Of a DNA stretch of 64,000 nt, positions 1 to 10,920 are shown piece after piece. The stretch covers positions 1-64,000 of the forward strand of contig JAKJHU010001669.1 of the NCBI GenBank assembly GCA_022316685.1. Reading direction: 5' to 3'. The notes under the pieces were generated by a model. That model searched no databases, had not been told where the DNA came from, and saw only the letters and a list, made by a program, of their open reading frames with translations. The translations under genes and the position numbers were made by a program. This DNA is from Progne subis subis (lineage: Eukaryota > Chordata > Aves > Passeriformes > Hirundinidae). How positions within the stretch are numbered: the first letter of the stretch is position 1; each line of letters starts with the position of its first letter.

Positions 1-474
1 TTCATTTCTCTTGAATCAGTCTTAGGGCTTTTGATGAGATTTTCTGTTGGACCTTGAGATACTTTTGTTCTTTCCCTCCCCTTCTCTTTCCCCTGGGGGA
101 TGTGTCAATCCTGGAGTTAGCATGGCTATCTCTCCTGGCTCTGTGCTAACCTCCCTTTGCTTGCTTGGTAGGTGTCTAACTCAGGACACTTCCCTGCTAT
201 ATTCTGTTATAACTTCTAACATAATTCTCTCAGCTGACAAAAGTTTTGCGGCAATTTTATCTTTTCTTGTGGCATTATCATAAAGTTTTCTGTTCAATTC
301 CTGCCAAAACCCTGGCTCAAAAAGAGACTGGGTCTCACATTGTGAATAGTTACATTCGACCCATAACATTAGGGCTTGGAGCTCCTTATCTTTCAGCTCT
401 ATATTGTATTTTGATATTATTTCTTTTAACTGTTCTAATATAATAATTCTCTCTTGTGATGTTGTCCCTCCCAT
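1..474 (-). pseudogene. gag: ERV-1 gag, matrix N-terminus, partial (runs off window)
   Basis: Start of a retroviral gag on the minus strand. The ATG at 474 opens a 97-codon frame beginning MGG, a typical N-myristoylation start for a matrix protein. The residues that follow are charged, helical and rich in Leu, Glu and Lys, as in betaretrovirus-like matrix domains. The frame closes at 181 with a stop. Further left the sequence still reads as a proline-rich gag in another frame, so the gene looks frameshifted. It lies about 395 bases downstream of the LTR at 869-1513 in the same orientation, which fixes its place in the provirus. The rest of gag and pol would lie left of the window. Assignment to gag is firm from position and the MGG start; the exact genus is inference. 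Confidence 0.6.
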
Positions 475-868
475 GGGTGTGGTGTATTTCTGAATCTCAC
501 TGGTCTTACCAATCCAAAGGTTTGCTGCAGCTCTGGTCTAATTTGTCTCAGAGATGTCCCAATGTCTGTTCAGCAGATCTCAGGATGACGGGTTCCCGGG
601 CCCTGGAAAGCCGTCGTCTGGGACAAAGTGGAACGAGGTGTTCTTCTTTTGGCCAAACAGGTGTTTTTTTCTCCGGAGATGTCGGCCTGGCAGTTTGATG
701 TTCTGGGAGCTTTTGATCTTTCTGCAGAGGTTTTGTGACCCTTTTTCGGTGCTCCTTTTCAGGAGTGCGAGTCAGGGATGCCAGATGTTGTCCGGCCAGG
801 GACATTATGTTTCTGCCCACTCACTCAGAGAAGCCAGGTGTTTCTTTCGCCCACCCAGGGACGCCAGA

Positions 869-1513
869 TGTCGGGGGGCTTCCCAACATTCAGGTGGTTT
901 CAGGGTCTTTTTCCCTCCCTGCACAGCTCCGAGCCAAGCCGAAGGAAGAGACTGAGTTTTCAGGTGTAGATTTTTCAAGGTTGCATTTTTCGTTTATTGT
1001 TTCTTATCTTACAAATTTCTCACAGTCTAACATGATGTTTGCAGCTGCATGGACTTCTCACGTCTCCCCCCGAGCTGGGCAGTCTTTAATCTTTTATACT
1101 AATTACTACGTGTTCGTTATTTACTATTTCTTACTAATGTCTATCACTATTACTAAAAAGGTCATCTATACACTGACCCAATCCTCACTAACTACTTTGT
1201 GCCAACGTCATAGCAGAAATGGAGTGAGGGAAGGAGAAGGAAGAAGAAGGAGACAACGCCCCAGATTCTCCATCTTGTCCCCATTCACTCCAATGCTATG
1301 AACCTAAAATTACTATTTTTTCACTCTGTGATAAACTAAACTACTATTTTTCACACTCCCGTGGCCTGCAAACCCTCTCTCAGTTTAGGAAGTTTTTCCC
1401 ATGGACTGAGATCAAAGCCAGTGTTGCTCTGAGCTCTGGGCTGGGGTCTCAGAGCCCCCTGCCCAGGTCTCTGACCCTCCAGGGCAACCAAAGGAATGCC
1501 CTGGACTCTAACA
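869..1513 (-). mobile_element. ERV-1 5' LTR (minus strand)
   Basis: Bounded by TG...CA termini when read on the minus strand (starts TGTTAGAGTCC at 1513, ends CCCCGACA at 869). A second copy of the same family occurs at 31340-31979 on the plus strand, sharing the same start, the internal CTCAGTCCATGGGAAA block, the GGCGTTGTCTCCT block and the AATAAAC polyadenylation-type segment. A TGGCGTCCCTGGGTGG stretch at about 850-866, just after the LTR, is a plausible primer binding site, but I cannot assign the tRNA. The leader (475-868) holds no gene. The element points left, out of the window. Confidence 0.8.
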
Positions 1514-2634
1514 ATTCAGAACTTGTTTAACAGGAACACCCCTTTGGAGCCTTCACAATTTTAAAGGTTATGTGAAAAATGAGACAATGCTGAATTTTAC
1601 TGTGGCAAATGCCGCAGCGTGGACATCAGGTTTCACAGTTGCCCAGGCTGATGGAGGCTGGCAGTGTAAAATTATAGAGCAACCTGATGATACGCTTACT
1701 TCGCCATCTGAAGAATTAGACTTCCTTGGATGTATGAATGCCAGCTCTACGAATAGAAGTAAAGGAAGTTGGTGTCCTTTGAACCCCCAGAGAGCAGCGT
1801 CTAAATATACATAGCCAGAAATGGGTTGCAATAAATTCAGCTTGACTATCTAGTAGCAGTGTACACCAACAACTTTATTCCAAATGTAATTTGACAGGCA
1901 AACCAACGTGACACCTTCCACCAGGAATATTTTTAATATGTGGGGACCATGCTTGGAATGGAGTCCCAGCCAGCTCACATGGGGGCCCATGTTATTTAGG
2001 GAAGCTTGCCCTGTTTCACCCTAACATAAGCGCATTGATGACTTTAGCAAAAGTTACTTGGAGAAAACATGCCATACATGAGTTGGACTGTACAGACATA
2101 AAAGATCCTAAATTCTGGTCCCAAGCTAGGACAGTGTTAACATACATATTTATACCTGGAGGAACACCTGCTAGAGCAAAGACCACATTAAAGCAGATAG
2201 CATGCTGGAAAAATCAGAATTGAATTTAACTAGTCAAATTTTAGGTAAGCTATCAGTGGATGTTACCAGTGTTAATCATGCTGTTTTGCAAAACTGTGCT
2301 GTGATTGATTTTTGCTTTTAATACATAACCATGAGTGTGAAGAGTTTGAAGGAATGTGTTGCATGAACCTGTCTGACCATTCTGCATCTATTCACAAAAA
2401 AAATTGCAATTAATGAAAAACAAATTACATGATGTAAAAGAAAGTGATAATGTATTTAGAGATTAGTTAAGTAGCCTTAGGATTATAAGATAGCTGAAGT
2501 TTGTTATTAAACCAGGTTTGTTATATTATTACTTACATTAGTAGGATTATTAGTACTAAGCTGTGTAATGTCATGTAATATGTTGCGTAAGACAATATCT
2601 AATGCTCAGCTTGTGCAAAAGAAAAAGGGAGAAT
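1514..2634 (+). pseudogene. env: ERV-2 env remnant (SU end and TM)
   Basis: Decayed retroviral envelope on the plus strand. The open piece 1572-1814 resembles surface-subunit sequence with several N-glycosylation sequons. A second open piece at 2035-2223 covers the fusion-peptide end of the transmembrane subunit. Near 2280-2380 the frame carries a remnant of the immunosuppressive-type helix (LQN then a CX6CC cluster, CEEFEGMCC), the signature of an alpha/gamma-type transmembrane subunit. A hydrophobic membrane anchor follows at about 2520-2590. Stops and frameshifts are frequent, so it is not functional. It ends at a polypurine tract (2618-2634) directly before the LTR at 2635, as expected for env. 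Its left part is cut by ERV-1. Confidence 0.65.
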
Positions 2635-3018
2635 TGTAGCAGGATTTTTGGAGACAGACTCAGAGAGGCCTGACAATGCTGGGAAAGCTATGTTGTTTTA
2701 GTGCTGTCAAGGACATTGATCCTAAGAACCAGCACGAAGAGCCTGGGAACAAGCTGTTGGCCCCTCAACAAAGTGTAAACAGGTAACTGCAAAGGAATGC
2801 TTATGCAGATAACACTGGCCAATAGTATAGCCCCTTGGAGCTCATGGACACGGAGATAGCCAATGACGTAGTAAAATGCCGCATGAACAGCTTATGCACT
2901 AGAATGATATATATAGAAAAGAACCCTGTGTACCCTCAATAAACGAGCATGCACCATTGCTTCTGTGAAAAAGGTGTCTGACTCTGGCTGCTCCCAGTGT
3001 TTTTTTTTTTTTTAATCA
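2635..3018 (+). mobile_element. ERV-2 3' LTR
   Basis: Begins TGTAGCAGG immediately after a polypurine tract (AAAAGAAAAAGGGAGAAT) and ends AATCA. It has a TATA-like ATATATATAG at about 2908-2915 and AATAAA at 2938-2943. A second copy lies inverted at 53144-53529. A run of 13 T precedes the 3' end and is followed by satellite sequence without an obvious target duplication. Confidence 0.8.
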
Positions 3019-3710
3019 CCCCTTTACTCAGGTAAGAGATATGATGAGAAAGAGTGTGAATGAAAACAACCGAGGTAATTTGGAACTGGTGTGATTGAGA
3101 CCAAATTGACTGAGATGCAATGAGGGGCACTGAAAAGGACCAACACTTGCTAAATTACTCCGATTCAAAGGCTAACATTAGGCAAGAAATGAAAATAAAA
3201 GAAGGAGAGGAAAAGAAATTGAAGAAATGAAAGCTTAAAACGAAAATGGGTAAATTTTGAAAGCATGTGAAAAGTCAAAAGTGGATGGGTCGACAAGAAG
3301 TGCAGGGAAAGGGACGTAGGCTTGCCCAATTACTCTTCATTGAAATCGCAAGATTTCATTCCCATATCAAAAGGAAGTCTTCCTTTCAGAAAATGGTATG
3401 AAATCTTGAACACAAAGTCTAACAAACGCTCAGGAGAGGAGATATGATGAGAAACAAAGTCAAAGAAAACAAAACCAAGAAAATCTGGAACCAGATTTAT
3501 CGAGACCGAGTGGACTGAGATGAAAGGTGGGACAGTGAATTGAACAACACTTGTCATATGTACTCCAAATCAAAGGCTAACATCAGGCAATAAACATAAA
3601 TAAAAGTGGGTGAGATAAAAGAAATTGAAGAAATGCAAGCTTAAAATTAATAAACAAAATTTTGAAAGCTCGTGAAAAGCAAAAATGAATGGGATGACAA
3701 GACGTGGAGG
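3019..3710. repeat. ~410-bp satellite, block 1 (about 1.7 copies)
   Basis: The anchor GAGATATGATGAGAAA recurs about 400 bases apart (near 3038 and 3439), and the same monomers fill 58154-60212. Each full monomer contains a hairpin segment (here about 3345-3405) whose arms read AAGATTTCATTCC and its near complement. It is AT-rich and noncoding. It is bounded by LTRs on both sides (2635-3018 and 3711-4034). Confidence 0.85.
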
Positions 3711-4034
3711 TGTGGTATTTCTTCACAGACTAGACGACCGCCGATGGCAAAAAAGAAAGAGCCTGCTCTTTTTCTGGGAGGGAAAATATTGCTTTATTCT
3801 CCAGTCCTGCCCTAGCTTGGCTGGAGACCTTTCCCGATCAGTGCCAGAGTGCCAGGCCCCGCCCATGCTCGGGCTTTTTCCCCAGGGGGCAGGGCCCAGA
3901 GACAGGCACAAGACATCACCCAGTCAGGGAGGAGTGGCAGTGGAAGAGTTAGGTTACAGCTGAATAAGGACAAACCACATGACACAGATTACAAATCTGA
4001 TGAAACACAATATAAACCCAGTTAATGCATTACA
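3711..4034 (-). mobile_element. ERV-3 3' LTR
   Basis: TGTGG...TTACA on the plus strand, the same length as the 5' LTR at 10921-11244 and alignable end to end, sharing blocks such as TTTATTCTCCAGTCCTGCCCT and the terminal TAATGCATTACA. The polypurine tract abuts its right edge. Confidence 0.85.
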
Positions 4035-4291
4035 ACGTTTCCCCTTTTCTTATTAAATTAAGAAGGGAAGGCTCGGTTCATGGGAGATGCTCAGAGTTCA
4101 GACGTTGAGTACCTTTAAAGTTGCAGAAGAAAAATGACCTTAAATGCAAACAAACTGTTTAAAAAAACACTACTAGTGAATAATGATAATTAGAAGGAGA
4201 AGGTTTGGTGCTTTCTCCTCCTCCAGGCAGCACTGGCCACCTGTGGGGCCTCTGCAGGTGTTTTTGCAGTTTTTGGGATGAAAGTTTTCAC

Positions 4292-5026
4292 TCACTTGGC
4301 TGGCACCCACTTGGGACCTGAGGGAGTGGACACACAGGCGTACCCATGACCCCAGGTGATCAGATCATGAGGACCCTCTGTTTCCCTGGTTGCTGGATCC
4401 TTTACCATTACCAGTGGCTTTGCTTTCAGCTGCAGTTGGCAGTTCTCTCTGAAATGGCACACAATTGCTGGGTTAAGATTTTCAAATGTACAATTTAAAA
4501 AGTTCAGCATGAACAAGGCTTTGGACAACTGGATCTGGGGTGTTTCTAGTTTGAGACTGATGTTGTTTTTGAGGACCCTTTTGAGATTTTGGTGGGTCCT
4601 TTCCACGATGGCCTGACCTGTTGGGGAGTAGGGGATGCCTGTTTTGTGCTCTACTCCCCATTGCTGCAGGAAGCTTCTGAACTCCTTGGATGTGTATGTG
4701 GGTCCATTATCAGTTTTTATTGGTTTGGGGATGCCCAGGAAGGAGAAAGCCTGTATTAGGTGTTTCATGGCATCACTGGACTTCTCCCCTGCGTGGGCAG
4801 AGGTATAGACAGCTCCAGAAAAGGTGTCTACAGATACATGGACATATCTTTGCCTACCAAAGGACATGATGTGGGTCACGTCTGTCTGCCACACCTCACA
4901 GCTATTCAATCCCCTGGGGTTTGCTCCTGCACTCAGGGCTGGGAGTGCGTGTTGCTGGCACGAGGGACACATTGACACAATTGCCTGAGCCTGTTCCCGA
5001 GTTAGGTGGAACTGGCAGACTAGGCC
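4292..5026 (-). pseudogene. pol: ERV-3 integrase, catalytic core intact
   Basis: Minus-strand integrase part of pol. After the solo-LTR interruption the frame reads the end of the HHCC zinc domain (HLTREQ, then CPSC) and continues through the DDE core. The first Asp is in TDVTH, the second in TDNGP, and Glu is in VERTH, with exactly 35 residues between the second Asp and Glu. It then passes a C-terminal domain ending VPAK and a stop. This piece alone is an uninterrupted frame of about 245 codons. The whole gene is broken upstream by the inserted LTR at 5027-5730 and by frameshifts in reverse transcriptase, so no working enzyme is expected. The nearest relative in the window is the ERV-7 integrase (54660-55617). 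Confidence 0.9.
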
Positions 5027-5730
5027 TGTGTAGCGGTGCATGGTTTGTTTTATTCAGTTATGTGATTTTATATTGAACTTTTGTAATGGTTTGTTCCTTG
5101 TACCCCCCTATCTCTGTAATGGTTCATACTTGTTTACTCCAAAGTGGGTTCAGTTCGTTATGTGTCAATCATCCCGTCCCCCTTATTCCCAGTTGTCAAT
5201 CCCCTCTCTCTCCCTTTGGGCGCCCTGTCTATCACTCCAGGACCCTTCCCTGGCTTCCAGAAAGCTCCAGGGAAGGCGTCGAGTGGTAGGCTGGGGCCCA
5301 AGAGATCCCCTCCTACTGTTTTGTGGTTGGTTCCTAGTTCTAAGGTTTACACCCCCAGTTACACCCCCATGTGTTGTAATTGGCTGACGGGTTGTCGCCA
5401 CCCGTGTTTCCACCCCACTTTAAAACTTATGCTCAGCTGCTGTCGGGCTCTTCTGGGCAGCAGATCAGAGAGTGCTGAGCCTGTGCTCCCTCTCCCTCAA
5501 TAAATCCTCGTTAAACCCTGCTCAGGAGAGTCGCCTCTTCCTTCGGTCACCGCGGTCGTGCATTCCATCTTTCTGCCTGTCGCTGGTGTGGGGAATCAAG
5601 ACCCCACAGGGAGGAGGTGGCTTGTCCAGCCTGCCACCCGACCGCCACCTGACCTCGCCACGTTGCTGCAGTGCAAGAGGCTGAGCTAGCCTGTGGCTGC
5701 ACTGGTCAGCGCAAGGACAGCACTGCGACA
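5027..5730 (+). mobile_element. Solo LTR nested in ERV-3 pol, opposite orientation
   Basis: A 704-base plus-strand LTR starting TGTGTAG and ending GCGACA, with a TTTAAAA TATA-like box near 5419 and AATAAA at 5499-5504. It splits the minus-strand pol frame: RNase H ends at 5731 and the integrase zinc domain resumes at 5026. GGCC occurs on both sides (5023-5026 and 5731-5734), consistent with a 4-base target duplication of gammaretrovirus type. No internal genes remain, so it is a solo LTR formed by LTR-LTR recombination. Confidence 0.85.
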
Positions 5731-6663
5731 GGCCTGGTGCATTCTGGTGAAAAAGCTGATGGCTGATTTTGGCTTGTCCAAAGATGTCTGGGAGTGGGGC
5801 CATCTCCACAGGCACAGCATGAGCATCAGCCCTTCTGTTGCCCTCGGCTATGAATCCTGGTGAATTGGTGTGTGATCTGGTGTGCATCACGTAAAATTGT
5901 CGCTCTTGGTGGAAGATCAGATTTACTAGTTTTGAGAGCAAGTTGAAAAGTGCAGAATTGGAGACCTCACTCAGTACCACTTGTTCAGCTCTGGATACTA
6001 CACCTGCTACATAGGCCGAATCTGTGATCACACTGAAGGGTTCGGAAACTTTTCAAAATCTCTAACAACTGCAGCCAACTCAGCTACCTGAGGTGATCCT
6101 TCCACCTCGACAATATCTTTCTCCCTCTGCTGAGTTTGAGGATTTTTCCATGTTATTACTGATTTATGAGACGTTCCAGATGCATCTGTAAAAACGGTTA
6201 AAGCCTTTAAAGGCCTCCTGCTGTGAACACTTTTTAATGATAATTTGAACTGAATTTGTTCTCTAAAGAATTTGTGAGCAGGCCGATTAATTGAAATTTG
6301 ACCTGTGTTGCTATCCAGAACAAACTGCAAAGCTTTATTTTAATGAATCAGGTGCTCCAACATTGCTTTTGTGATTTGGCCCGAGTTTATCTCAATTGAG
6401 ATGTGAATACACTCAAAATCACATCCTGCCAGCTCCCTGATCTGGGTCATGGCTTTCCAGATCAATTCTGCTACCAGTTCCTGTGGCCTGGTCATTCTTT
6501 TGGACCGGTGATGACTGAGGAAAACCCACTCTATGATTAAGAGGGGATCCCTACAGTCTTTGTCCGTTGTTGATTTTTCCACTCTTTCCCACTGAAAAAT
6601 CATCCGTGTAAGTGTGGCAATTTGCCTAAAATGATGAATTTGAATGGCAAGTCTGATTTGCAC
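5731..6663 (-). pseudogene. pol: ERV-3 RT connection and RNase H
   Basis: Minus-strand continuation of pol between the polymerase thumb and integrase. It contains RNase H motifs: Asp in FTDAS, Glu in VAELAA, Asp in ITDSAY and the final Asp in NRRADA. The parts lie in three overlapping frames (6663-6340, 6330-6028, 6031-5731), so at least two frameshifts separate them. The same domain is less broken in ERV-7 (54197-54700) and aligns well. The frame is cut at 5731 by the nested LTR. Nonfunctional as it stands. Confidence 0.85.
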
Positions 6664-7829
6664 CTGTTGGCCTGTCTGGTGGCCATACAGTCCTGTACCT
6701 TTTCCAGGGCTGCTCTTGCCTCTTGGGTGAGGGTCCTTGGAGAACTGAGCTCTTCTCCCCCTTTTAAAAGATTAAAGAGGGGGTCTAGGTCTTCAGTGGT
6801 CAGACCTAGCCAACGTCTTACCCAATTTAAGGACCCACACAACTGCTGGACATCTGCTAAGGTCCTGATGTTATTTTTGACAACCAATTTTTGCAGCACA
6901 ATGGTCTGCTTACCAGTCTCCAGACCCAGGTACTTCCAATTTGGCATCCTTTGAATCTTTTCCTCCTGAAGCTCGAACCCTGCAGCAACCAAAGAATCGA
7001 TTGTCAGGTCAAGCGTGTGGGACAGTAAGCATCATTGGGGGCACACACGAGCACATCATCCATGTAGTGCAGGATGATGGCTTCTCCTACAGCTGCACGC
7101 ACTGGGGACAGCAGGGAAGAGAGGTACCACTGACAAACAGATGGTGAGTTTTTCATCCCTTGGGGAAGAAATTTCCAGTGATATCTTTTCCTCATGGCTT
7201 CTTGGTTGAGGGTAGGAACCGAGAAGGCGAAATGTCAGGGTGCAGAGGGATCTGGAAAAAACAATCTTTTATATCAGTAATTGCCAAATTCCAATTTTGG
7301 GGGAGCATTGCTGGGGATGGCATCCCTGGTTGGAGAGAACCCATGTCCTCAATGACATTATTAATTTGACGGAGATCGTGGAGGAGCCCCACTTGGCTTT
7401 GTTTGCCTTTTTTATAACAAAGACTAGGGAATTCCACAGAGATGAGGTTTCCACAATGTGGCCTTTAGCTAGCTGTTCATCCACTAGCTCCTGAAGCGCC
7501 TTCAATTTTTCTTTACTGAGCGGCCGCTGCTCTACCCAGACTGGTGAATCAGTTTTCCAATTGAGTTTCTGGGTAGGGCGCTCTTCAGTAGCCGCAGCCT
7601 GAAAAACCGGGGGGGCATCTGGAATGCCAATCGTGACCCCCCACTGGGCCATCAGGTCTCTCCCCCACAAGGGCTCTGAATAATCTAAAACAAATGGACA
7701 CAGTGTAGCTAATTGTCCATTTGGCCCCTTAATTTGCACAACATCTTTTGATTGTTTTGCCCATTTAATTCCCCCTATACCTTCTATGTGCCCAGACAAA
7801 TTTTGCAGTTCCCAATGTGAGGGCCACAT
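6600..7829 (-). pseudogene. pol: ERV-3 protease end and reverse transcriptase
   Basis: Minus-strand frame pieces 7829-7269, 7437-7192, 7195-7004 and 6992-6600. The first begins with the end of a retroviral protease ([10 protein letters not shown] flap and C-terminal segment) and runs into the RT fingers ([11 protein letters not shown], then a GHI-E motif). The palm holds the YMDD catalytic motif near 7065-7080. The thumb (QKLVVKNN, QQLCGSLNWVR) follows. Several frameshifts separate the pieces. Motif order and spacing match betaretrovirus-like pol. Not translatable as one protein. Confidence 0.88.
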
Positions 7830-8470
7830 CCTTTCTGCACAATCATTACATGCACGTCTGTGTCCAAAACCCCTTTGAGGTTTATTACTTCCCCACTGTG
7901 ATGGACCTCACACCCTATTATTATGTTTGTCCCTCCCAATAACTCGTGTGGGGCAATCATCAAGGTGTTTATTCCTTGTGCTGTTTTTTTCAGGGAACGG
8001 GTCAGGTGCTGGAGTTGCCTGAGCTATTATCTGCCCCTTAGGCAGAAACAAAGGTGGACAGACACAGTGCAGCCAGAGAACTCGTTGTTTAGGGTTCGAT
8101 GAGACGAGACCGGAAGGATCTCGATCTCTCTCGGTGTGTACTTGGCGTCCCCAAGGATGACATACTTACTGCCAACTTGCTGCCAGGAGCCTAGCACCTG
8201 TAGATCCAATGAACCTAAATGCCAGTCTGTGTCACTTAGGTTCAAGGACTCTGTCAGTTGCAACCTAAAAGTCTTTTGGAGACATTCTGTGGTTAGACAG
8301 GGTCTGCTTACGTCATGATCTGAAAGGGTCATATCTAGTGACTTCTGCTGAAAGGTAGAACTGATTATAACAGGATTATTTAACATTTGCATTTTTAGTT
8401 TTTTCTAACTGCACCCCTTCCCCCCCCCCCCCCGCCCAGGATTTGCCCTATTTATGTCGGCACGCTGCAC
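7830..8470 (-). pseudogene. pro: ERV-3 pro region (degenerate protease, possible dUTPase remnant)
   Basis: Between gag and pol on the minus strand. Around 7850-7905 one frame reads [10 protein letters not shown], where the retroviral aspartic protease active site DTG would be expected, so the catalytic Gly appears replaced by Asp; a frameshift follows before the protease C-terminus at 7829. The upstream frame 8392-8027 (121 codons) is unassigned. Its GSLDL segment and position could mark a betaretrovirus-type dUTPase remnant, but I cannot confirm this. Runs of C and T at 8420-8500 lie at the gag-pro junction, where a slip site would be. Confidence 0.55.
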
Positions 8471-8479
8471 AAGTAAGCG

Positions 8480-10125
8480 CTAACATTTTTTTTTTTTGAA
8501 AAATTCCCTTTGAACTCTTGAGACCTCCCCCCCATTGTCCTGAAAGTCCAGAAATTGCTTCTTTAAAGGGCATTGAGATGCCCAATGTCCAGCCTGATCA
8601 CAAAGGAGACACGTTGTTCTTCTTTTGGGCGGTGGCTGTGGCGCAGGCACAGGTGACATGGCATCTGCTGCGGCAGCTCTTTGCGGTGGTCTGAATGAAT
8701 CTCTGGAACTGTGATTAAGGTGTGCACTCATAATAGGGACCTTCTGGGTACACATGTGCAGCATGTCATCTAAGGTTGGAGCCGGTTTCATGGGCAGGCT
8801 GAGGATGGCTGCCTTGCACTGTTCGTTTGCATTGGTCAGTGCCATCTCCTCCAGGACCTGTTCTTGGGCTCCTTCATTCTTAACCTGTAACTCAATAGCT
8901 TGGGTTAATCGCTCCACAAATGTTACAAAAGGTTCTGATGGAAGCTGCTTTATTTTACTGTAAGGTTGGAAGGACCCATCGGCTGGATTGAAAAAATGCT
9001 TTGAAAGCAGTCTCTTTAATGCGTTCTAAAACAGCTAAAGGAATTTCTTGAGCTTGCTTGAGTGCTGCGACCCATTCACCATCACCACATAGATGTTCTA
9101 ATCGAATTGGCAAATTATTATTATCAACAGCTGTTTCAGGATTTTGCCAAAGCTCCGGGAGTAAATCTCTTAATCTTTTTTTCCATGTGGAGTCCCAAAG
9201 CCTAAACTGTGTGGATGAAAGGAGGGCAGAAAAAAGCTGCCGGAGGTCAAAGGGAACAATAGGATTCCCTGCTAGATTTGCTTTTAAAAGGCTGTGAAGG
9301 TATTCACTTTGCATCCAAATTTGGCCTGAGCTTTGCACAAATCCTGAATCGCTTGTTGGGAAGGGGTCCCAATTACTGTGGACAGCACCCCTCCTTTTTG
9401 ACCCTCGGTATGTGACAGGGGCGGCAGAAAAGCCGGATCACTTCCTGCTTCCGGGTTCCCAGCTCCCCCCCCATCCCCTCTGGGGCGTGGGAACTGGGAC
9501 TGTGGGAGGGGAAACCGTGGGAACCAGGGGCAGGGAGGGGCTGGAGGCTTGAGTCACACGGGGAGGAGTTGGAGGGCGGAGGTTTGAGGGTAGGGGGCAG
9601 AGTCAGAGGAGAGGGCGTGCCAGGGGTGGCACCAAGGGAAGGGGGGTCTGGGGAGAGGAAGGGATTGTGAAAGGGATTGCGGGAAGGAGGGACAGACAAA
9701 GAGAGAGGCTCCTTGTGACTCGAGAGCACATGGCTTCAGCCATTTTGGGGAACAAAGGAGTCCCCTCCATCTTGTGACCCCTCCTTCCTAACTAAGACTA
9801 ACTTGGGATTCACTAAGATGGGGGTTCTGTGTACTCAGACTGCTGCAAAAGCAAACCAAACCCGGGGTTTACAAACTGGGGAAGAAGGAGTTTTGGGGAA
9901 AGTTTAGGAGATTCTCGAGGAATATCCGATTTTGGGAAGGGATTTTGGGTCAGGATAGGGAGAAACTGAGTAAACTGGGGAAAGTCTGCAAGGAACCGGC
10001 TTTTTTTTCTTTTCATTTTGTTTTTGCATTGCAAATAAAATCTGCAAGCCCCAAAGAGCAAAATTTGCTTTTTCTTTATCATTAGGGGAGCTTGATTGAG
10101 ACAATTTTTTACAACAGTTTCCCAA
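8480..10125 (-). pseudogene. gag: ERV-3 gag
   Basis: Minus-strand gag in several frames. Matrix starts GNCCKK at 10125, a myristoylation-type start, but the first codon is TTG where ATG is expected. A proline-rich linker (about 9729-9373) follows. The capsid N-terminal part (9338-8955) contains WQNPETAVDN-like helices. The capsid C-terminal part (8917 onward) leads to one nucleocapsid zinc knuckle, CLLCDQAGHWASQC, matching CX2CX4HX4C. Frameshifts separate matrix, linker and capsid, and short homopolymers (C at 8420-8433, T at 8487-8497) mark decay near the end. Layout is betaretrovirus-like. No intact protein is expected. Confidence 0.85.
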
Positions 10126-10920
10126 AATTCTGGGGAGCTTATTTGCTCAGATGATGCATCTGGAAATTGAGCAAATAACCACCGAAGGAAATTTTTTAAT
10201 TGCTTCTTGGAAAAATGGGTTTTCCCTCCTCTGAGATACTTAAAATTTGATAATAGGCTCTTTGTTGAGACATAGACAGCCTAGCACCCATTTTTGGCTC
10301 AGATTGTAAGTTTCTGTGTCCCCTTTAACTGTGACTGAGAAACCGGAAGGAAAAAAAACCCCTGGAGAGAAAAAAAGCCAAAAAGGGGAAAGTTTCCTTT
10401 TCCACCTTCCCCCCCCCACCCCAGGTTGCTGAAAGAAAGCACCTTGAAGGTTTTTACTCTGAAAGCAAAAACCTTCCCTGAAAGGAAAAACCCTTTTCCC
10501 TGAGGTTCAATGCTCTTAAAAAGATTTTCCCTTACAAAACTGAAAGTGGTACTCACCAAAAATCAGCGTTCCTTTCCTTTCTTTCCCAATCACTCCTTTT
10601 GCCTGAGACTGACCCTTTTTGGTGCAAAAAGAGCTTCCAGTCTCTGATCCAGGATCAGTTTTCCACGAACCTGTGGTCACTCTCTCTGGGAGCAGCCTGC
10701 CGTTCCAGGGCTTCTTCGCAGCATTCCGATGGGATTTTCGAGTCCAAAGGAGAAAACTGCAGCCTTGGCCTGTAGTGTCCTGTGTTTTGGACACTCCACA
10801 GGGAACGCCAAGCCTGATGGTCTGTCTCTGCTTGGGATTCCTCGGCCATGTGCTCCCTGAGTGGTTCTTCCAGCTTTTTGGGAACCTTTTGTGGCTTTGA
10901 GCTGCACGTAAGGCGCCATT
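10126..10920 (-). other. ERV-3 leader with primer binding site
   Basis: Untranslated leader between the 5' LTR and gag. The primer binding site reads TGGCGCCTTACGTGCAGC on minus (about 10901-10918), two bases after the LTR end. It resembles a tRNA-Lys(1,2) site at about 14 of 18 positions. No other gene is seen; open frames here are GC- and homopolymer-driven. Confidence 0.7.

Noticed and set aside
735..1301. 188-codon plus-strand ORF
   Set aside because: Antisense to the ERV-1 leader and LTR, whose minus-strand identity is fixed by the second LTR copy and gag.
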